From assembly GCA_013178285.1 (NCBI GenBank), contig JABLXD010000003.1:1-64000 (forward strand): a stretch of DNA of 64,000 nt, read 5' to 3'. Position 1 is the first letter of the stretch. Every line of letters begins with the position of its first letter. This document shows positions 33,699 through 42,330 of this stretch, piece after piece. The notes under the pieces were generated by a model that was not told the DNA's origin, made no database searches, and saw only the letters and a list, made by a program, of their open reading frames with translations. Source of the stretch: Methanofastidiosum sp. Its GTDB lineage: Archaea > Methanobacteriota_B > Thermococci > Methanofastidiosales > Methanofastidiosaceae. The translations under genes and the position numbers were made by a program.

Positions 33699-34388
33699 TT
33701 ATTGGATATTATTAATAAGCTCTTCTATATTGCAATTGTATTTATAATCTTTTAAAAGTGTCTTAATGAATTCTTCTTCAAAATCAAATATCGCCTTTAT
33801 TCTCTCTCTAACAAGGCAATCTGATAAGAAACACATGGATAAAAAAGACGTGACATTTTTTGGAGTATTTGATAAGTGTGCTTTTTCAAAATCTATTATA
33901 ACATTTTTTTTACCGCAAATAATGTGCTTTCCTCCTTGGATCTGCCTGTGATTAATTTTTGCCCCATCAAGAGCGTTGCACTGCCTTGTGATATCAAATA
34001 TATCCTCTTTGTCAAACACACCTTCTATTAATTGATTGCCTTCAACATACTCCATTATTATGTAATTATCTTCATACCCGTATATCTTTGGACCAACACC
34101 ATGCTGGTTTGCCTTAATTAGATATCTAGCTTCTTTTTTTAGTGAGCCTTTTCTTTCTGAGTCAGATCTTTCAATTTTGATTGTTACTTTCTTGTTTTTC
34201 AATTTACCCAAAAAGATAATCGATGTGTTGCCTTTACCGATTGCCCTATCAGTTCCAATTTCAACTTTACCAAATGAGTAGATTTCTTCAACCCCTTTTT
34301 CAAGAAGAGAATTTTTCAATAAGGAAGCTCTCTCATTTGAGAAAGAAGGGTAATCAATATATCTTATATCGCTTATGATATTTTCCAT
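33699..34388 (-). CDS. Predicted RIO/Bud32-like archaeal protein kinase
   Basis: The 229-residue protein belongs to an archaeal atypical serine/threonine kinase group: a glycine loop region 'IGKGNTSIIFLG', the ATP lysine in 'KVTIKIERSDSERKG', a hinge 'NYIIMEYVEGNQLIEG', a catalytic-loop-like 'AKINHRQIQGGKHIICG' and the metal-binding 'VIIDFEKAHLS' in place of DFG. The substrate is unknown. It lies in the RFC-dCMP deaminase-ThyX run, with its start codon directly after the stop of the deaminase gene. Confidence 0.83.
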   Translation of the reverse strand: MENIISDIRYIDYPSFSNERASLLKNSLLEKGVEEIYSFGKVEIGTDRAIGKGNTSIIFLGKLKNKKVTIKIERSDSERKGSLKKEARYLIKANQHGVGPKIYGYEDNYIIMEYVEGNQLIEGVFDKEDIFDITRQCNALDGAKINHRQIQGGKHIICGKKNVIIDFEKAHLSNTPKNVTSFLSMCFLSDCLVRERIKAIFDFEEEFIKTLLKDYKYNCNIEELINNIQ

Positions 34389-34841
34389 TTAATCAGACAA
34401 GAGCAATTTTTTTACTCTGATGCCTGCATCCCTTATCATGTTCATTTTTATTTCATTGTCAAGGTCATAGTCTCTTCCATATACTATTTCCTTAACTCCC
34501 GCATTTATTAGAATCTTTGTACAGGACATACAGGGAAAGTGCGTAGAGTATACGGTTGAATTCTCTGTTGAAACACCATGTATTGCAGCTTGAATTATAG
34601 TATTCTGTTCTGCATGAACACCTCTACACAAATGTGATTTTTCAAGAGAACCAAGTGTCTGCCTAAGGCATGTTTCTTCTGAGCAGTGAGGAAGGCCCCT
34701 CGGGGCACCATTGTAACCTGTAGAAATTATGTAGCCCTCCTTGACTAATACCGCACCCACATGCTGTTTGATACATGTAGACCTTTTCTTAACTAACTCT
34801 GCAATACTCATAAAATATGTGTCAATATCCATCCTTGCCAT
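34389..34841 (-). CDS. dCMP deaminase-family protein
   Basis: The protein of about 150 residues has the zinc-dependent deaminase core 'GVHAEQNTIIQAAIHG' (HAE) and 'THFPCMSCTKILINAG' (PCxxC), plus 'HVGAVLVKEGYIISTGYNGA', which points to dCMP deaminase rather than free cytidine deaminase. It turns dCMP into dUMP, the substrate of ThyX encoded just upstream. ATG 34841 is five bases after GTGA; the longer frame to 34877 would overlap thyX. Confidence 0.92.
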   Translation of the reverse strand: MARMDIDTYFMSIAELVKKRSTCIKQHVGAVLVKEGYIISTGYNGAPRGLPHCSEETCLRQTLGSLEKSHLCRGVHAEQNTIIQAAIHGVSTENSTVYSTHFPCMSCTKILINAGVKEIVYGRDYDLDNEIKMNMIRDAGIRVKKLLLSD

Positions 34842-34854
34842 AAAAATCACGTTA

Positions 34855-35574
34855 TTACTTATAAAATTCTTTGACAATTATCCTTCTTTCATCAATCTTT
34901 TTTCCGTCAAATAGCTTGTAGCAACCGCATGAAGCTTTACCTTCAGTGCATATACCTTCGCTGATACATTTTGGGCCAGAAGATTCAAATATGGCCGGTG
35001 AAACTTCAAGAACTTGGTATAGCATTTCCCAAGCCATATCCCTAATCTCCCATTGTGCCCTGTTGCAACAACGTAAATTGAAGAAATGTAGTAGTTCTCT
35101 TGCATTCATAGTCATGACAAGATTAGTCTTTGTTGCATTTGGAAGTACGAATCTTGCATCTTCGGGGGTTATACCCAATTCAAGGAGCTTCTTGTAACTT
35201 TCAGAAGTATCCCCAAGGCTCTTTTTGAATATTTCTTCAGCAGCTTTGTTTTTCTTAATGGAAGGAGGCGTAACAAATGGAACTTCTTCCATCTTAACAT
35301 ACCTTTGGCTCTGCTGGGTAAAAGAAGCTATTCTATGCCTTACAAGCTGATGTGAGCATGCCCTGGATATCCCTTCAATAGAAAAAGTAAAACTTGCGTG
35401 TTCAATAACTGAATAGTGACCATACCCAACAACTCGCTGAATCCTCTTTTTTGCATTTTCTGTGTCTATTTCCTTCAGCATATCAGAAGGAGTTCCTTCC
35501 TTCATTGATGTAAGGGCCGCTACAGCACAAACAGTTTCAGGATTCCTAGTATACTCTAAAAGAACAACTTTCAT
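34855..35574 (-). CDS. thyX: Flavin-dependent thymidylate synthase
   Basis: The 239-residue enzyme makes dTMP from dUMP using FAD and methylene-tetrahydropterin. The ThyX motif 'RHRIASFTQQSQR' is present, with 'YGHYSVIEHASFTFSIEG' before it and 'NARELLHFFNLRCCNRAQWE' after it. It is the first gene of thyX-deaminase-kinase, followed by rfcS and rfcL on the same strand, grouping DNA precursor supply with clamp loading. A TATA box at 35592-35605 leaves almost no leader, so the mRNA may be leaderless. Confidence 0.95.
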   Translation of the reverse strand: MKVVLLEYTRNPETVCAVAALTSMKEGTPSDMLKEIDTENAKKRIQRVVGYGHYSVIEHASFTFSIEGISRACSHQLVRHRIASFTQQSQRYVKMEEVPFVTPPSIKKNKAAEEIFKKSLGDTSESYKKLLELGITPEDARFVLPNATKTNLVMTMNARELLHFFNLRCCNRAQWEIRDMAWEMLYQVLEVSPAIFESSGPKCISEGICTEGKASCGCYKLFDGKKIDERRIIVKEFYK

Positions 35575-35591
35575 TATGCTGAATTACTCTA

Positions 35592-35605
35592 AATATTTTA
35601 TAAGA
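35592..35605 (-). promoter_or_regulatory. TATA box of thyX
   Basis: On the minus strand it contains CTTATAAAATATTT. A start 25 bases downstream would coincide with the thyX ATG, predicting a leaderless transcript. Confidence 0.5.
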
Positions 35606-35662
35606 TTAAGCATTTATTTACAATTTAGCCTAACCCGTTAAGTTTATATAAAAAATAGTAAT

Positions 35663-35677
35663 TATTGATTATCAATA
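35663..35677. repeat. Perfect 7-1-7 palindrome, candidate operator copy 1
   Basis: TATTGATTATCAATA is an exact palindrome around a central base. Its first 12 bases recur at 35809-35820 near the predicted transcription start of the next gene. Confidence 0.5.
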
Positions 35678-35787
35678 GCTTTTAACTATTTAAATAATAC
35701 CATCAATAAATCTAAAGCCATTAAGCTATTTTTGTTTATATTTTGTAATCATTTTGGAACATTGTTATATATTATCGATATCGAAAA

Positions 35788-35800
35788 GCTTATAAACTGG
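35788..35800 (+). promoter_or_regulatory. TATA box of the small gene at 35846
   Basis: The element GCTTATAAACTGG predicts a start near 35819, about 27 bases before the ATG, which leaves room for the GGTGA-type ribosome-binding site. Confidence 0.5.
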
Positions 35801-35808
35801 TAACTGTA

Positions 35809-35820
35809 TATTGATTATCA
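35809..35820. repeat. Candidate operator copy 2 at a predicted transcription start
   Basis: TATTGATTATCA repeats 12 bases of the palindrome at 35663. It overlaps the predicted start site of the gene at 35846, a position where a bound protein would block transcription. Confidence 0.5.
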
Positions 35821-35845
35821 GCTACTAAAGGATAGGTGAAGTGTT

Positions 35846-36109
35846 ATGAAAATAGTTGAAAGAGGAATTGAAAGGCATATAGATAAGCCCTACACAGTTA
35901 GGATACTTGTCGAAAACCTAAACCTTGGCACAATAAGCCCAGGAACAATTCCAGGGTCTGTAAATGTAAAAACATACGACACTGATCTTGGAACATACCT
36001 AGAGCTTACTGGTGACGCAAGGGATGTTATAGAGTGCGAGACAAGAATAGTTGAGATGGAAGACACTATAAAGGTAAAAGACGTAAGAAAAGTATTTTCC
36101 GAGATTTAA
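35846..36109 (+). CDS. Small archaeal protein of unknown function
   Basis: An 87-residue soluble protein with an alternating strand/helix pattern: 'MKIVERGIERHIDKPYTVRI', 'ISPGTIPGSVNVKTYDTD', 'CETRIVEMEDTIKVKDVRKV'. I do not recognise the family and see no metal or nucleotide motif. GGTGAAGTGTT precedes the ATG, and a clear TATA box and possible operator lie upstream, so it is a real, regulated gene. A small beta-rich binding protein is possible. Confidence 0.78.
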   Translation: MKIVERGIERHIDKPYTVRILVENLNLGTISPGTIPGSVNVKTYDTDLGTYLELTGDARDVIECETRIVEMEDTIKVKDVRKVFSEI

Positions 36110-36144
36110 TTTTTTTATTTTAACAAATAATCTTGAGGAGAACA

Positions 36145-37767
36145 ATGTTAGGAAGATACTCAAGGATTGCCATTTTATCAATACTTATATTGGTACTTAT
36201 GGCACCATCTACTTGGGGCGCTACTAACAAAAATTTTCTCATTAATATTGCCAGTGTTAACGGAACTCCAATTGAAGATGCAGAAATTAGATTGTCTTTA
36301 CAGTCAGATACAAACTATCAGAGGTCTGGAAACTCAAATTCTAGAGGGGAGTTACTTTTTGAAAACATAGCTGAAGGAACTTATTCATTTACTATTACAA
36401 AAAGTGGATTCGTGACAATACTTGAAAATGTGGATATAACTTCAATTGATTCAAAAACATTTTATATGAGACATTCAGGATTTAAGATTCTCTCGGGCAA
36501 TGTCTACAAAGATTCAAACAACAACAATATTTTTGAAGCCGGTGAACCGGGAGTTGCAAATGCAACTGTTAAAGTGACCAATGTAACTACAAACGAAACA
36601 TTCTCAGTCAACACAGATGAAAATGGAAAATATAGAATTGAAGTTCCCGACGCACAAAACTATAAAGTTATAGCTTCTTATTCTACTTCAGAATATGAGT
36701 TGCCTAACTCTGTAACTCCAGTGGATACTGTTGATTATTCTGTCAATGTCCCTTTAACTATCAAGGGTGAGGTTTATGGAAAAGTAACTACAGATGATGA
36801 CAAACCTCTATTTGGAATACAAGTTTTCCTGAAAGGAACAACTGTATCCTACACTTCAACAGATCTTGGAGGATTCTTTAGATTCTCAGTTAAACCAGGT
36901 ACCTATTTTGTAGAAGTCGAATTTATGGACTATGAGAAGTATACAACTGAACCCTTTAATCTTTCACAGGAAGAGCAAAAAGAGGTCACAATCGTATTAT
37001 CAAAACAGAAAGGCACCCTTACTTATGAAATAAAAACTGAAGATGGCAGAGCCCTATCTGAAGTTGAAGCAGAGATATTAAAGACAGGAAGTGGAGTTTT
37101 AGTTCAAAAAATTACAAAGGCAAATGGTACAATACAGCTTGTACCTGGAGTATATACACTAAAAGCTGATGCAAAAGGGTATGATCCTTCTGAGATTAAT
37201 TTTGAAATTTCTAAAGAAGGATTATCAAGATCTTTGACTTTAAAACAGGCAAACGGCTCACTAAAAGTTTCGCTAAAAGATGCTAAAGGTAATCCAATAA
37301 ATGGGGTTTCTATACTCGTAGATGGAGTCCAAAAAGGCACCTCAGATAATTCTGGCACAATAGTGATATCAGGTCTTCCACCAAAAGAGTATCAAGTTGT
37401 AGCTTCTTCAACAATGTATGGAAAAGTTACTCAGATAGTAAAAGTTGAAGGAGAAACTGAAAAGGACATCAACTTAGTCTTAGAATCAAATATTTTGATT
37501 CAAGCACTACCTATAGTAGTAATTGCTGCGTTTTTCATTATCATAGCTTTATTAAAGATGAATGTTAAAAAAATAGGCCTTCCCAAAAAACCACCTACCC
37601 AACTAACCGAAAGGCCAAAATTGCAGGAAGGACCCACTCAATCATATTCCCAAGAAATACCCCTAAGACAGGACCTACCTGAGGAAAAGCCTCAACCAAT
37701 TAAAAAATCAAAACTCAAAACAAAAAGACCCCTAAGAGGCCTTCCAAAAAAACCTTCAAAAAAATAG
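36145..37767 (+). CDS. Membrane-anchored surface protein with carboxypeptidase-regulatory-like repeats
   Basis: The 540-residue protein has a signal peptide (1-27, ending 'APSTWGA'), then about five beta-sandwich repeats of the CarboxypepD_reg/SdrD B type, e.g. 'IEDAEIRLSLQSDTN', 'VYKDSNNNNIFEAGEPGVAN', 'GEVYGKVTTDDDKPLFGIQV', 'GSLKVSLKDAKGNPINGVSI'. A single membrane helix near 455-475 ('IQALPIVVIAAFFIIIALL') is followed by a basic, proline-rich cytoplasmic tail. It is likely an extracellular stalk or adhesin. ATG 36145 follows GAGGAG; TTG 36133 lies upstream. Confidence 0.85.
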   Translation: MLGRYSRIAILSILILVLMAPSTWGATNKNFLINIASVNGTPIEDAEIRLSLQSDTNYQRSGNSNSRGELLFENIAEGTYSFTITKSGFVTILENVDITSIDSKTFYMRHSGFKILSGNVYKDSNNNNIFEAGEPGVANATVKVTNVTTNETFSVNTDENGKYRIEVPDAQNYKVIASYSTSEYELPNSVTPVDTVDYSVNVPLTIKGEVYGKVTTDDDKPLFGIQVFLKGTTVSYTSTDLGGFFRFSVKPGTYFVEVEFMDYEKYTTEPFNLSQEEQKEVTIVLSKQKGTLTYEIKTEDGRALSEVEAEILKTGSGVLVQKITKANGTIQLVPGVYTLKADAKGYDPSEINFEISKEGLSRSLTLKQANGSLKVSLKDAKGNPINGVSILVDGVQKGTSDNSGTIVISGLPPKEYQVVASSTMYGKVTQIVKVEGETEKDINLVLESNILIQALPIVVIAAFFIIIALLKMNVKKIGLPKKPPTQLTERPKLQEGPTQSYSQEIPLRQDLPEEKPQPIKKSKLKTKRPLRGLPKKPSKK

Positions 37768-37812
37768 GGTAATCCATAAGCTTTTTTAGTTTGTAATTCT
37801 AATCTTATTTAT

Positions 37813-39201
37813 ATGAAGAAAAAAGTTGTTATAATAGGGGCGGGCCCTGCAGGTCTATTTTCCGCTTACAAACTTTCTGAAAATGATAAATTTGACATTG
37901 TTCTTTTAGATAGAGGCAGAGATGTAGATAGTAGAAAATGTCCACTTGAACATACAGGTGTGTGTGATGCTTGTAATCCCTGTAACGTCTTGTATGGGGC
38001 TGGCGGTTCAGGTTGCCTTTCAGATGGAATTCTAAATTTAAGGCCGGATATAGGAGGTGATCTGGAAGAGCTCACTGGAAAAGCAGACAAAGCATTAAAG
38101 CTAGTAAACGAAGTAGATTCAATATTTTTAGAACATGGTGCTCCTGAGAAACTTTTTATCGGCGAAACTGAGATGATCGAAGCTCTACAAAGAAAAGCTG
38201 AAGCATCAGGAATTAAGTTTATACAAATACCACAAAGGCACATAGGAAGCGACTATACTCCCGTAGTAATTAACTCAATAAAAAAATATCTCGAAAAAAA
38301 AGGAGTAAAATTTGTTCTGCTTGCAGACGTCACTAAAATAGAAAAAAGTAAGAATAATTATATTACCACATATTTACAAAAAAATATTTCTCATAATATA
38401 GAATCTGACTATGTCATCGCAGCCCCTGGAAGGGCAGGCTCTAGTTTTCTAATGTCTCAAATCAATGAACTCGGCATTAATATAGAGCACCAACCGATTG
38501 ATGTTGGAGTTAGGGTTGAGGTTTCTAAAGTCGTGATGAAGCCGGTAATTGAAGTTAATAGAGATCCAAAATTTCACATCTACTCTAAGACCTATGATGA
38601 TTTTGTAAGGACTTTTTGTACAAATCATGAAGGATATGTAATGAAGGAACAGTATGATGGGTATGTTGGTGTAAACGGCCATTCAATGAGGGACATCAAA
38701 TCCCAGAATAGCAACTTTGCTTTTCTTTCAAGGGTCACATTGACATCGCCTGTTGAAGATACTACTTCTTATGGCGTCTCTATTGCTAAGATAGCTACAG
38801 TCCTTGGAGGGGGGAAACCGCTGATACAGAGATTTGGTGATTTGAGAAGAGGAAGAAGATCAACACCTGAGAGGATTAGAAGAAGCAATATTAAACCAAC
38901 ACTTCTGTCTGCAACTCCCGGCGACATAGCAATGGCATTGCCTTATAGAATAGTAACAAATTTAATAGAATCACTTGAAAGATTGGATAATGTACTCCCT
39001 GGAGTTGGAAGCGATTCAACACTCCTATATGCTCCTGAGATTAAGTTCTATGGTATAAAGGTAAAAGTTGATTCATCAATGGAAACTAATCTCCCAAATC
39101 TTTTCGTTGCAGGAGATGGAGTTGGGCTTTCAAGAGATATAGTAAACTCAGCAGCTACAGGCATTCTTGCAGCACAAGGGATATTGAAAAAGGAGAGTTA
39201 A
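37813..39201 (+). CDS. FAD-dependent oxidoreductase (COG2509-like)
   Basis: The 462-residue flavoprotein has the dinucleotide motif 'VVIIGAGPAGLFSAYKLSEN', a cysteine-rich segment 'CPLEHTGVCDACNPCNVLYG', 'LNLRPDIGGDLEELTGKADK' and the C-terminal FAD contact 'LFVAGDGVGLSRDIVNSAAT'. It matches a family of uncharacterised FAD dehydrogenases common in bacteria and archaea. The cysteine cluster near residues 40-56 might bind metal or act in redox. It is the first of three genes separated by only two bases each. Confidence 0.85.
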   Translation: MKKKVVIIGAGPAGLFSAYKLSENDKFDIVLLDRGRDVDSRKCPLEHTGVCDACNPCNVLYGAGGSGCLSDGILNLRPDIGGDLEELTGKADKALKLVNEVDSIFLEHGAPEKLFIGETEMIEALQRKAEASGIKFIQIPQRHIGSDYTPVVINSIKKYLEKKGVKFVLLADVTKIEKSKNNYITTYLQKNISHNIESDYVIAAPGRAGSSFLMSQINELGINIEHQPIDVGVRVEVSKVVMKPVIEVNRDPKFHIYSKTYDDFVRTFCTNHEGYVMKEQYDGYVGVNGHSMRDIKSQNSNFAFLSRVTLTSPVEDTTSYGVSIAKIATVLGGGKPLIQRFGDLRRGRRSTPERIRRSNIKPTLLSATPGDIAMALPYRIVTNLIESLERLDNVLPGVGSDSTLLYAPEIKFYGIKVKVDSSMETNLPNLFVAGDGVGLSRDIVNSAATGILAAQGILKKES

Positions 39202-39203
39202 TT

Positions 39204-40004
39204 TTGAAAGACATCCAGTATATATTCATGGACATAGACGGCGTTCTCTATAGGGGCCATTATCCAATAAATGGTGCTAAAGAATTCATTGACTATTTAA
39301 TTGAAGAAGGAATTAAGTTTATTTGCGTCACCAATAACTCTGCCAAAACTCCTTCCAACTATTCAAAAAGATTAAGAAATATGAAAATAAATATTGGTGA
39401 ACATGAAATAATAAACTCTGGAGTCGCAACTGTAGAATTTTTGAAGGATACATTCCTAAAAGAAAAAGAAAATCTAAGTGCATATGTTGTAGGTGGTGAT
39501 GGGTTAGTATCCTTAATAGAGAATTCTGGGATAAAAATAGATGAAAATAATCCCGATATAGTTGTCGTGGGGTGGGATATATCTTTTACATATGAGAAGA
39601 TGAAGAAAGCGTCACTTGCAATCCAGAACGGCGCAATATATATAGGTACTAATCCTGATCTGACATACCCATCGCATGAAGGGATTCTCCCAGGGTGTGG
39701 TGCAATTTTGGCATCAATAACGGCTGCAAGTGGTGTTGAGCCCATTATAATAGGAAAGCCCAAAACGTTAATCATGGAAATGGCCGCTAAACGAATCTCT
39801 GCAAAAAAAGATCAAAGCTTGATGATTGGGGATAGAATTGATACGGACATATTGGCAGGAAGAAACTTTGGGATTAGAACTGCACTTGTATTGAGTGGAG
39901 TAGTTGACAAATCTGAAGCTTTAAAATCCCATATAAAATCAGATTATGTCTTTGAAGATATGATGGAGTTATATATCAATCTAAAAAAATCTAGAAAGGT
40001 GTAA
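39204..40004 (+). CDS. HAD-superfamily subclass IIA phosphatase (NagD-like)
   Basis: The 266-residue enzyme has HAD motif I 'FMDIDGVLYRGHYPINGA', motif II 'ICVTNNSAKTPSNY', a C2A cap, 'IIGKPKTLIMEMAAKRI' and the metal motif 'LMIGDRIDTDILAGRNFG'. NagD-like enzymes dephosphorylate nucleotides, sugars or phosphoglycolate; specificity is not predictable. It starts at TTG 39204 with GAGAG upstream, two bases after the oxidoreductase. Confidence 0.92.
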   Translation: MKDIQYIFMDIDGVLYRGHYPINGAKEFIDYLIEEGIKFICVTNNSAKTPSNYSKRLRNMKINIGEHEIINSGVATVEFLKDTFLKEKENLSAYVVGGDGLVSLIENSGIKIDENNPDIVVVGWDISFTYEKMKKASLAIQNGAIYIGTNPDLTYPSHEGILPGCGAILASITAASGVEPIIIGKPKTLIMEMAAKRISAKKDQSLMIGDRIDTDILAGRNFGIRTALVLSGVVDKSEALKSHIKSDYVFEDMMELYINLKKSRKV

Positions 40005-40006
40005 AA

Positions 40007-40498
40007 ATGAAAAGTAGAAGAATATTAGGATTGTGTTTAGTTCTGATTTTTTTACTACCTCTATGCCTTAATACTTCTCTTGAAAACTGGAATACAAGTG
40101 TTAAAGCTGCAAATCTCAGATTAGCTAAAGGAATAGAATACTATAATATTGCCTCAAATGCTTATTCTATTCAAGACATGGACAATGTTAATGTTTATGC
40201 TGATAAAGCTATACTTGAGCTTACAACAGCCAAAACTGCCCTTGATAATGCAATGGGCGAAGCCCAAAAAACAAATAAAGACTGGCTAGTTCTCTACACA
40301 AACTACTACTTAAAAAAAGTTCAATCTTTAAATAATGCAGCAGTTGAGATTAAAATCTTAAAAGAGTATTTTATCAATGGTCAGGAAGATGGAATTGCCC
40401 AATCAATGAATAATATTAGGCAGTATGAAGATGAGTTTAAGATGTATGACTTAAAAATGGAAGATATTAGAAGGGCTCATGTATCGGAGTTTCAGTAA
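40007..40498 (+). CDS. Secreted or membrane-anchored helical protein, unknown
   Basis: A 163-residue protein with a hydrophobic signal/anchor (residues ~5-22, 'ILGLCLVLIFLLPLCL') and a long amphipathic helical body ('NLRLAKGIEYYNIASNAYSI', 'VNVYADKAILELTTAKTALD'). The pattern suggests a four-helix bundle or coiled coil outside the membrane. No known family recognised. It is the third gene of a tight trio with the FAD enzyme and HAD phosphatase. Confidence 0.7.
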   Translation: MKSRRILGLCLVLIFLLPLCLNTSLENWNTSVKAANLRLAKGIEYYNIASNAYSIQDMDNVNVYADKAILELTTAKTALDNAMGEAQKTNKDWLVLYTNYYLKKVQSLNNAAVEIKILKEYFINGQEDGIAQSMNNIRQYEDEFKMYDLKMEDIRRAHVSEFQ

Positions 40499-41047
40499 CT
40501 ATTCTCTTTTCTTTTCAACTATTTTATCCGGCGTTGTAAAGTAGGGCCCCCCTAGGTGATTAATGAATTTAACTTTCTCAATATCAACGTAGTCCTTGTA
40601 GAAATCTTTTTCAATTTCACAATTTACTATCTCCCCAATAAAAAGGTAATGATCACCACATAAAAAGCAGTCAATTACTTTGCACTCGATAAAAGCAAAG
40701 CATTCTTTTATTGAAGGGCATGATACCTTTTTACCTTTAACTTCTTTAAGCTTGAATTCCTTGAACTTATCAACATTTCTTCCACTCTCAGACCCACACT
40801 GTAATACTTTGTCAATTAGATCCATTGATGGTATATTGACAGTAAACTCTTTGGAATTGCCTATTAGAACATGGGATAGCTTTTTCGTTGAAAGAGACAC
40901 TGAAATAAGAGGGGGAGAATGGGAGATGGGGCTAGTCCATGCTACAGTAACAATATTGGATTTGCCCTGATATTTTGATGTGATTAAAACTAGTGGCCCA
41001 GGATTCAATAACCTTAATCCCTTTAGATTATCTATTTTGACCTTCAT
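40499..41047 (-). CDS. Flavin reductase-like FMN-binding protein (flavoredoxin)
   Basis: The 182-residue protein has the flavin reductase-like fold: 'LNPGPLVLITSKYQGKSNIV', 'AWTSPISHSPPLISVSL', 'KEFTVNIPS', 'HYLFIGEIVNCEI'. Such proteins bind FMN and act in electron transfer or flavin reduction; several methanogen relatives are called flavoredoxins. The ATG overlaps the stop of the adenosine-specific kinase gene by four bases, so the two form an operon. Confidence 0.9.
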   Translation of the reverse strand: MKVKIDNLKGLRLLNPGPLVLITSKYQGKSNIVTVAWTSPISHSPPLISVSLSTKKLSHVLIGNSKEFTVNIPSMDLIDKVLQCGSESGRNVDKFKEFKLKEVKGKKVSCPSIKECFAFIECKVIDCFLCGDHYLFIGEIVNCEIEKDFYKDYVDIEKVKFINHLGGPYFTTPDKIVEKKRE

Positions 41048-41529
41048 TCTACCTTATATCCTATTTTTTCTAAGATATCTCTTCTTTCTTTCTTTTCGTA
41101 TTTGTCTTCAACTTTTTCTGCTGAGGTTCCATCAACAACACCTATAACAGAGCTTCCTAGATTTGTCTTTGCCACAATAACTTGGAAGGGATTTTCACTT
41201 GCACCATAAACAGTGCACACTGCAGGATGGGTTTTAACATTGTTTAAAACATTAATTGGGAAGGCTCCTCGCATCATAATGACAAATATATGTCCTGCAC
41301 CTATCTTTAAAGCAGCATTTGCTGCAAGCTCTTTTAGATGTTCATCGTTTCCTGCAACCCTTGTTAGCTTAGGTTTGGCCTCGTTCATTGCAACCCCTAT
41401 CTTGATTCCTGCAACACATGTTAAAAGAGTCTTCGCTAGATCGTCTACGGTATATATAGAAAAGTTTCCCTGTCCAACTATAAACTCTACACCATCATCC
41501 TTCTTTATGTCAATGACATTCATTTCCAT
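41044..41529 (-). CDS. Adenosine-specific kinase (DUF355 family)
   Basis: The 161-residue protein matches the archaeal adenosine-specific kinase family: 'VEFIVGQGNFSIYTVDDLAK', 'GIKIGVAMNEAKPKLTRVAG', 'HIFVIMMRGAFPINVLNNVK', 'VYGASENPFQVIVAKT'. The name derives from ligand-bound structures; catalysis is poorly characterised. ATG 41529 follows AAAGGTGG with good spacing. It could help recycle adenosine, linking to the adenine salvage genes near 4-5 kb. Confidence 0.88.
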   Translation of the reverse strand: MEMNVIDIKKDDGVEFIVGQGNFSIYTVDDLAKTLLTCVAGIKIGVAMNEAKPKLTRVAGNDEHLKELAANAALKIGAGHIFVIMMRGAFPINVLNNVKTHPAVCTVYGASENPFQVIVAKTNLGSSVIGVVDGTSAEKVEDKYEKKERRDILEKIGYKVE

Positions 41530-41567
41530 ATTACCACCTTTTTTCAAACTTTTAATATCACATAGGA

Positions 41568-42221
41568 TTAATCTATGCACCTGTTGAGTGCTTCAAAGGC
41601 AAGTACCATGTCTTTTTCATCAACGACAAATATTGTATCCATGAAACAGCTCATAGTCTCAATAACATTTATCCCCACAGCTGAAAGGTTTGAGGATAAG
41701 TACGATACAACTCCTGGAGTATTCCCAATATCTTCAGGGCTCTTAACAGATATTTCGACAAGGTTCTTTGACACTCTCAATACATTTTCTTTGCCTATAA
41801 GATTTGTAACTTCCTCAAGGTAGTCTTCAAGTAAAATCAAAGTAATACCTTGGGATCCTTGGATAATATTAATAAGATAACCCTCCGATAGGGTCTTCTT
41901 TAGAACGGGCTCAAGTTTCAAGAAAACGTGCCAGCCAGGTTTTAAAGTTAAAGTTGCAACTTTTGTCTTTATGTTAATCCTACTTTTCTTTAGAATAACT
42001 TTTATTTTTTTCTCAAGAAAATTTTTTTCCTTCTGTAATTCTTCAGCATATCTTCTAGACGCTATTAGAACCGCTACCATGTTGTCTATTTTATATTCGT
42101 CCATTATCATTCGTGATAATGCAGAATAGTTGATTATTCCATACTTAAGACAGTCCATTATTGAGGGGTGTGCACCTATGTACTCCCTTACTATTTCGGC
42201 TATACTTTTTTTGTCTGACAC
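41568..42221 (-). CDS. ACT-domain regulatory protein
   Basis: The 217-residue protein has an N-terminal helical region resembling a small DNA-binding or dimer domain ('IAEIVREYIGAHPSIMDCLK', 'YSALSRMIMDEYKI') and C-terminal ACT-like repeats ('VEISVKSPEDIGNTPGVVSY', 'AVGINVIETMSCFMDTIFVV'). ACT domains bind amino acids or other small ligands. The archaeal family is annotated as an ACT-domain protein of unknown role. It is divergent from the proteasome-exosome superoperon, sharing a 109-base intergenic region. Confidence 0.8.
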   Translation of the reverse strand: MSDKKSIAEIVREYIGAHPSIMDCLKYGIINYSALSRMIMDEYKIDNMVAVLIASRRYAEELQKEKNFLEKKIKVILKKSRINIKTKVATLTLKPGWHVFLKLEPVLKKTLSEGYLINIIQGSQGITLILLEDYLEEVTNLIGKENVLRVSKNLVEISVKSPEDIGNTPGVVSYLSSNLSAVGINVIETMSCFMDTIFVVDEKDMVLAFEALNRCID

Positions 42222-42283
42222 AGTAATTATTTGTATGATACTATATTTAAATGTTCTGAATAATAGCTAGGCTGATAAATTAT

Positions 42284-42297
42284 ACCAAAATACTTAA
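42284..42297 (+). promoter_or_regulatory. TATA-like box of the proteasome-exosome superoperon
   Basis: The segment around AATACTTAAATC lies about 35-45 bases before the rnp2 ATG and is the only TATA-like element close to it. Spacing-based inference. Confidence 0.4.
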
Positions 42298-42330
42298 ATC
42301 ATCTGTATTATACCTATTTTTGTTGTTTTT

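Larger units (their letters stand above)
35575..35845. other. Divergent intergenic region with repeated palindrome
   Basis: About 270 A/T-rich bases without an ORF between thyX and the small gene at 35846. It holds promoters for both and two copies of the 12-base motif TATTGATTATCA. No tRNA or other RNA gene is apparent. Confidence 0.6.
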
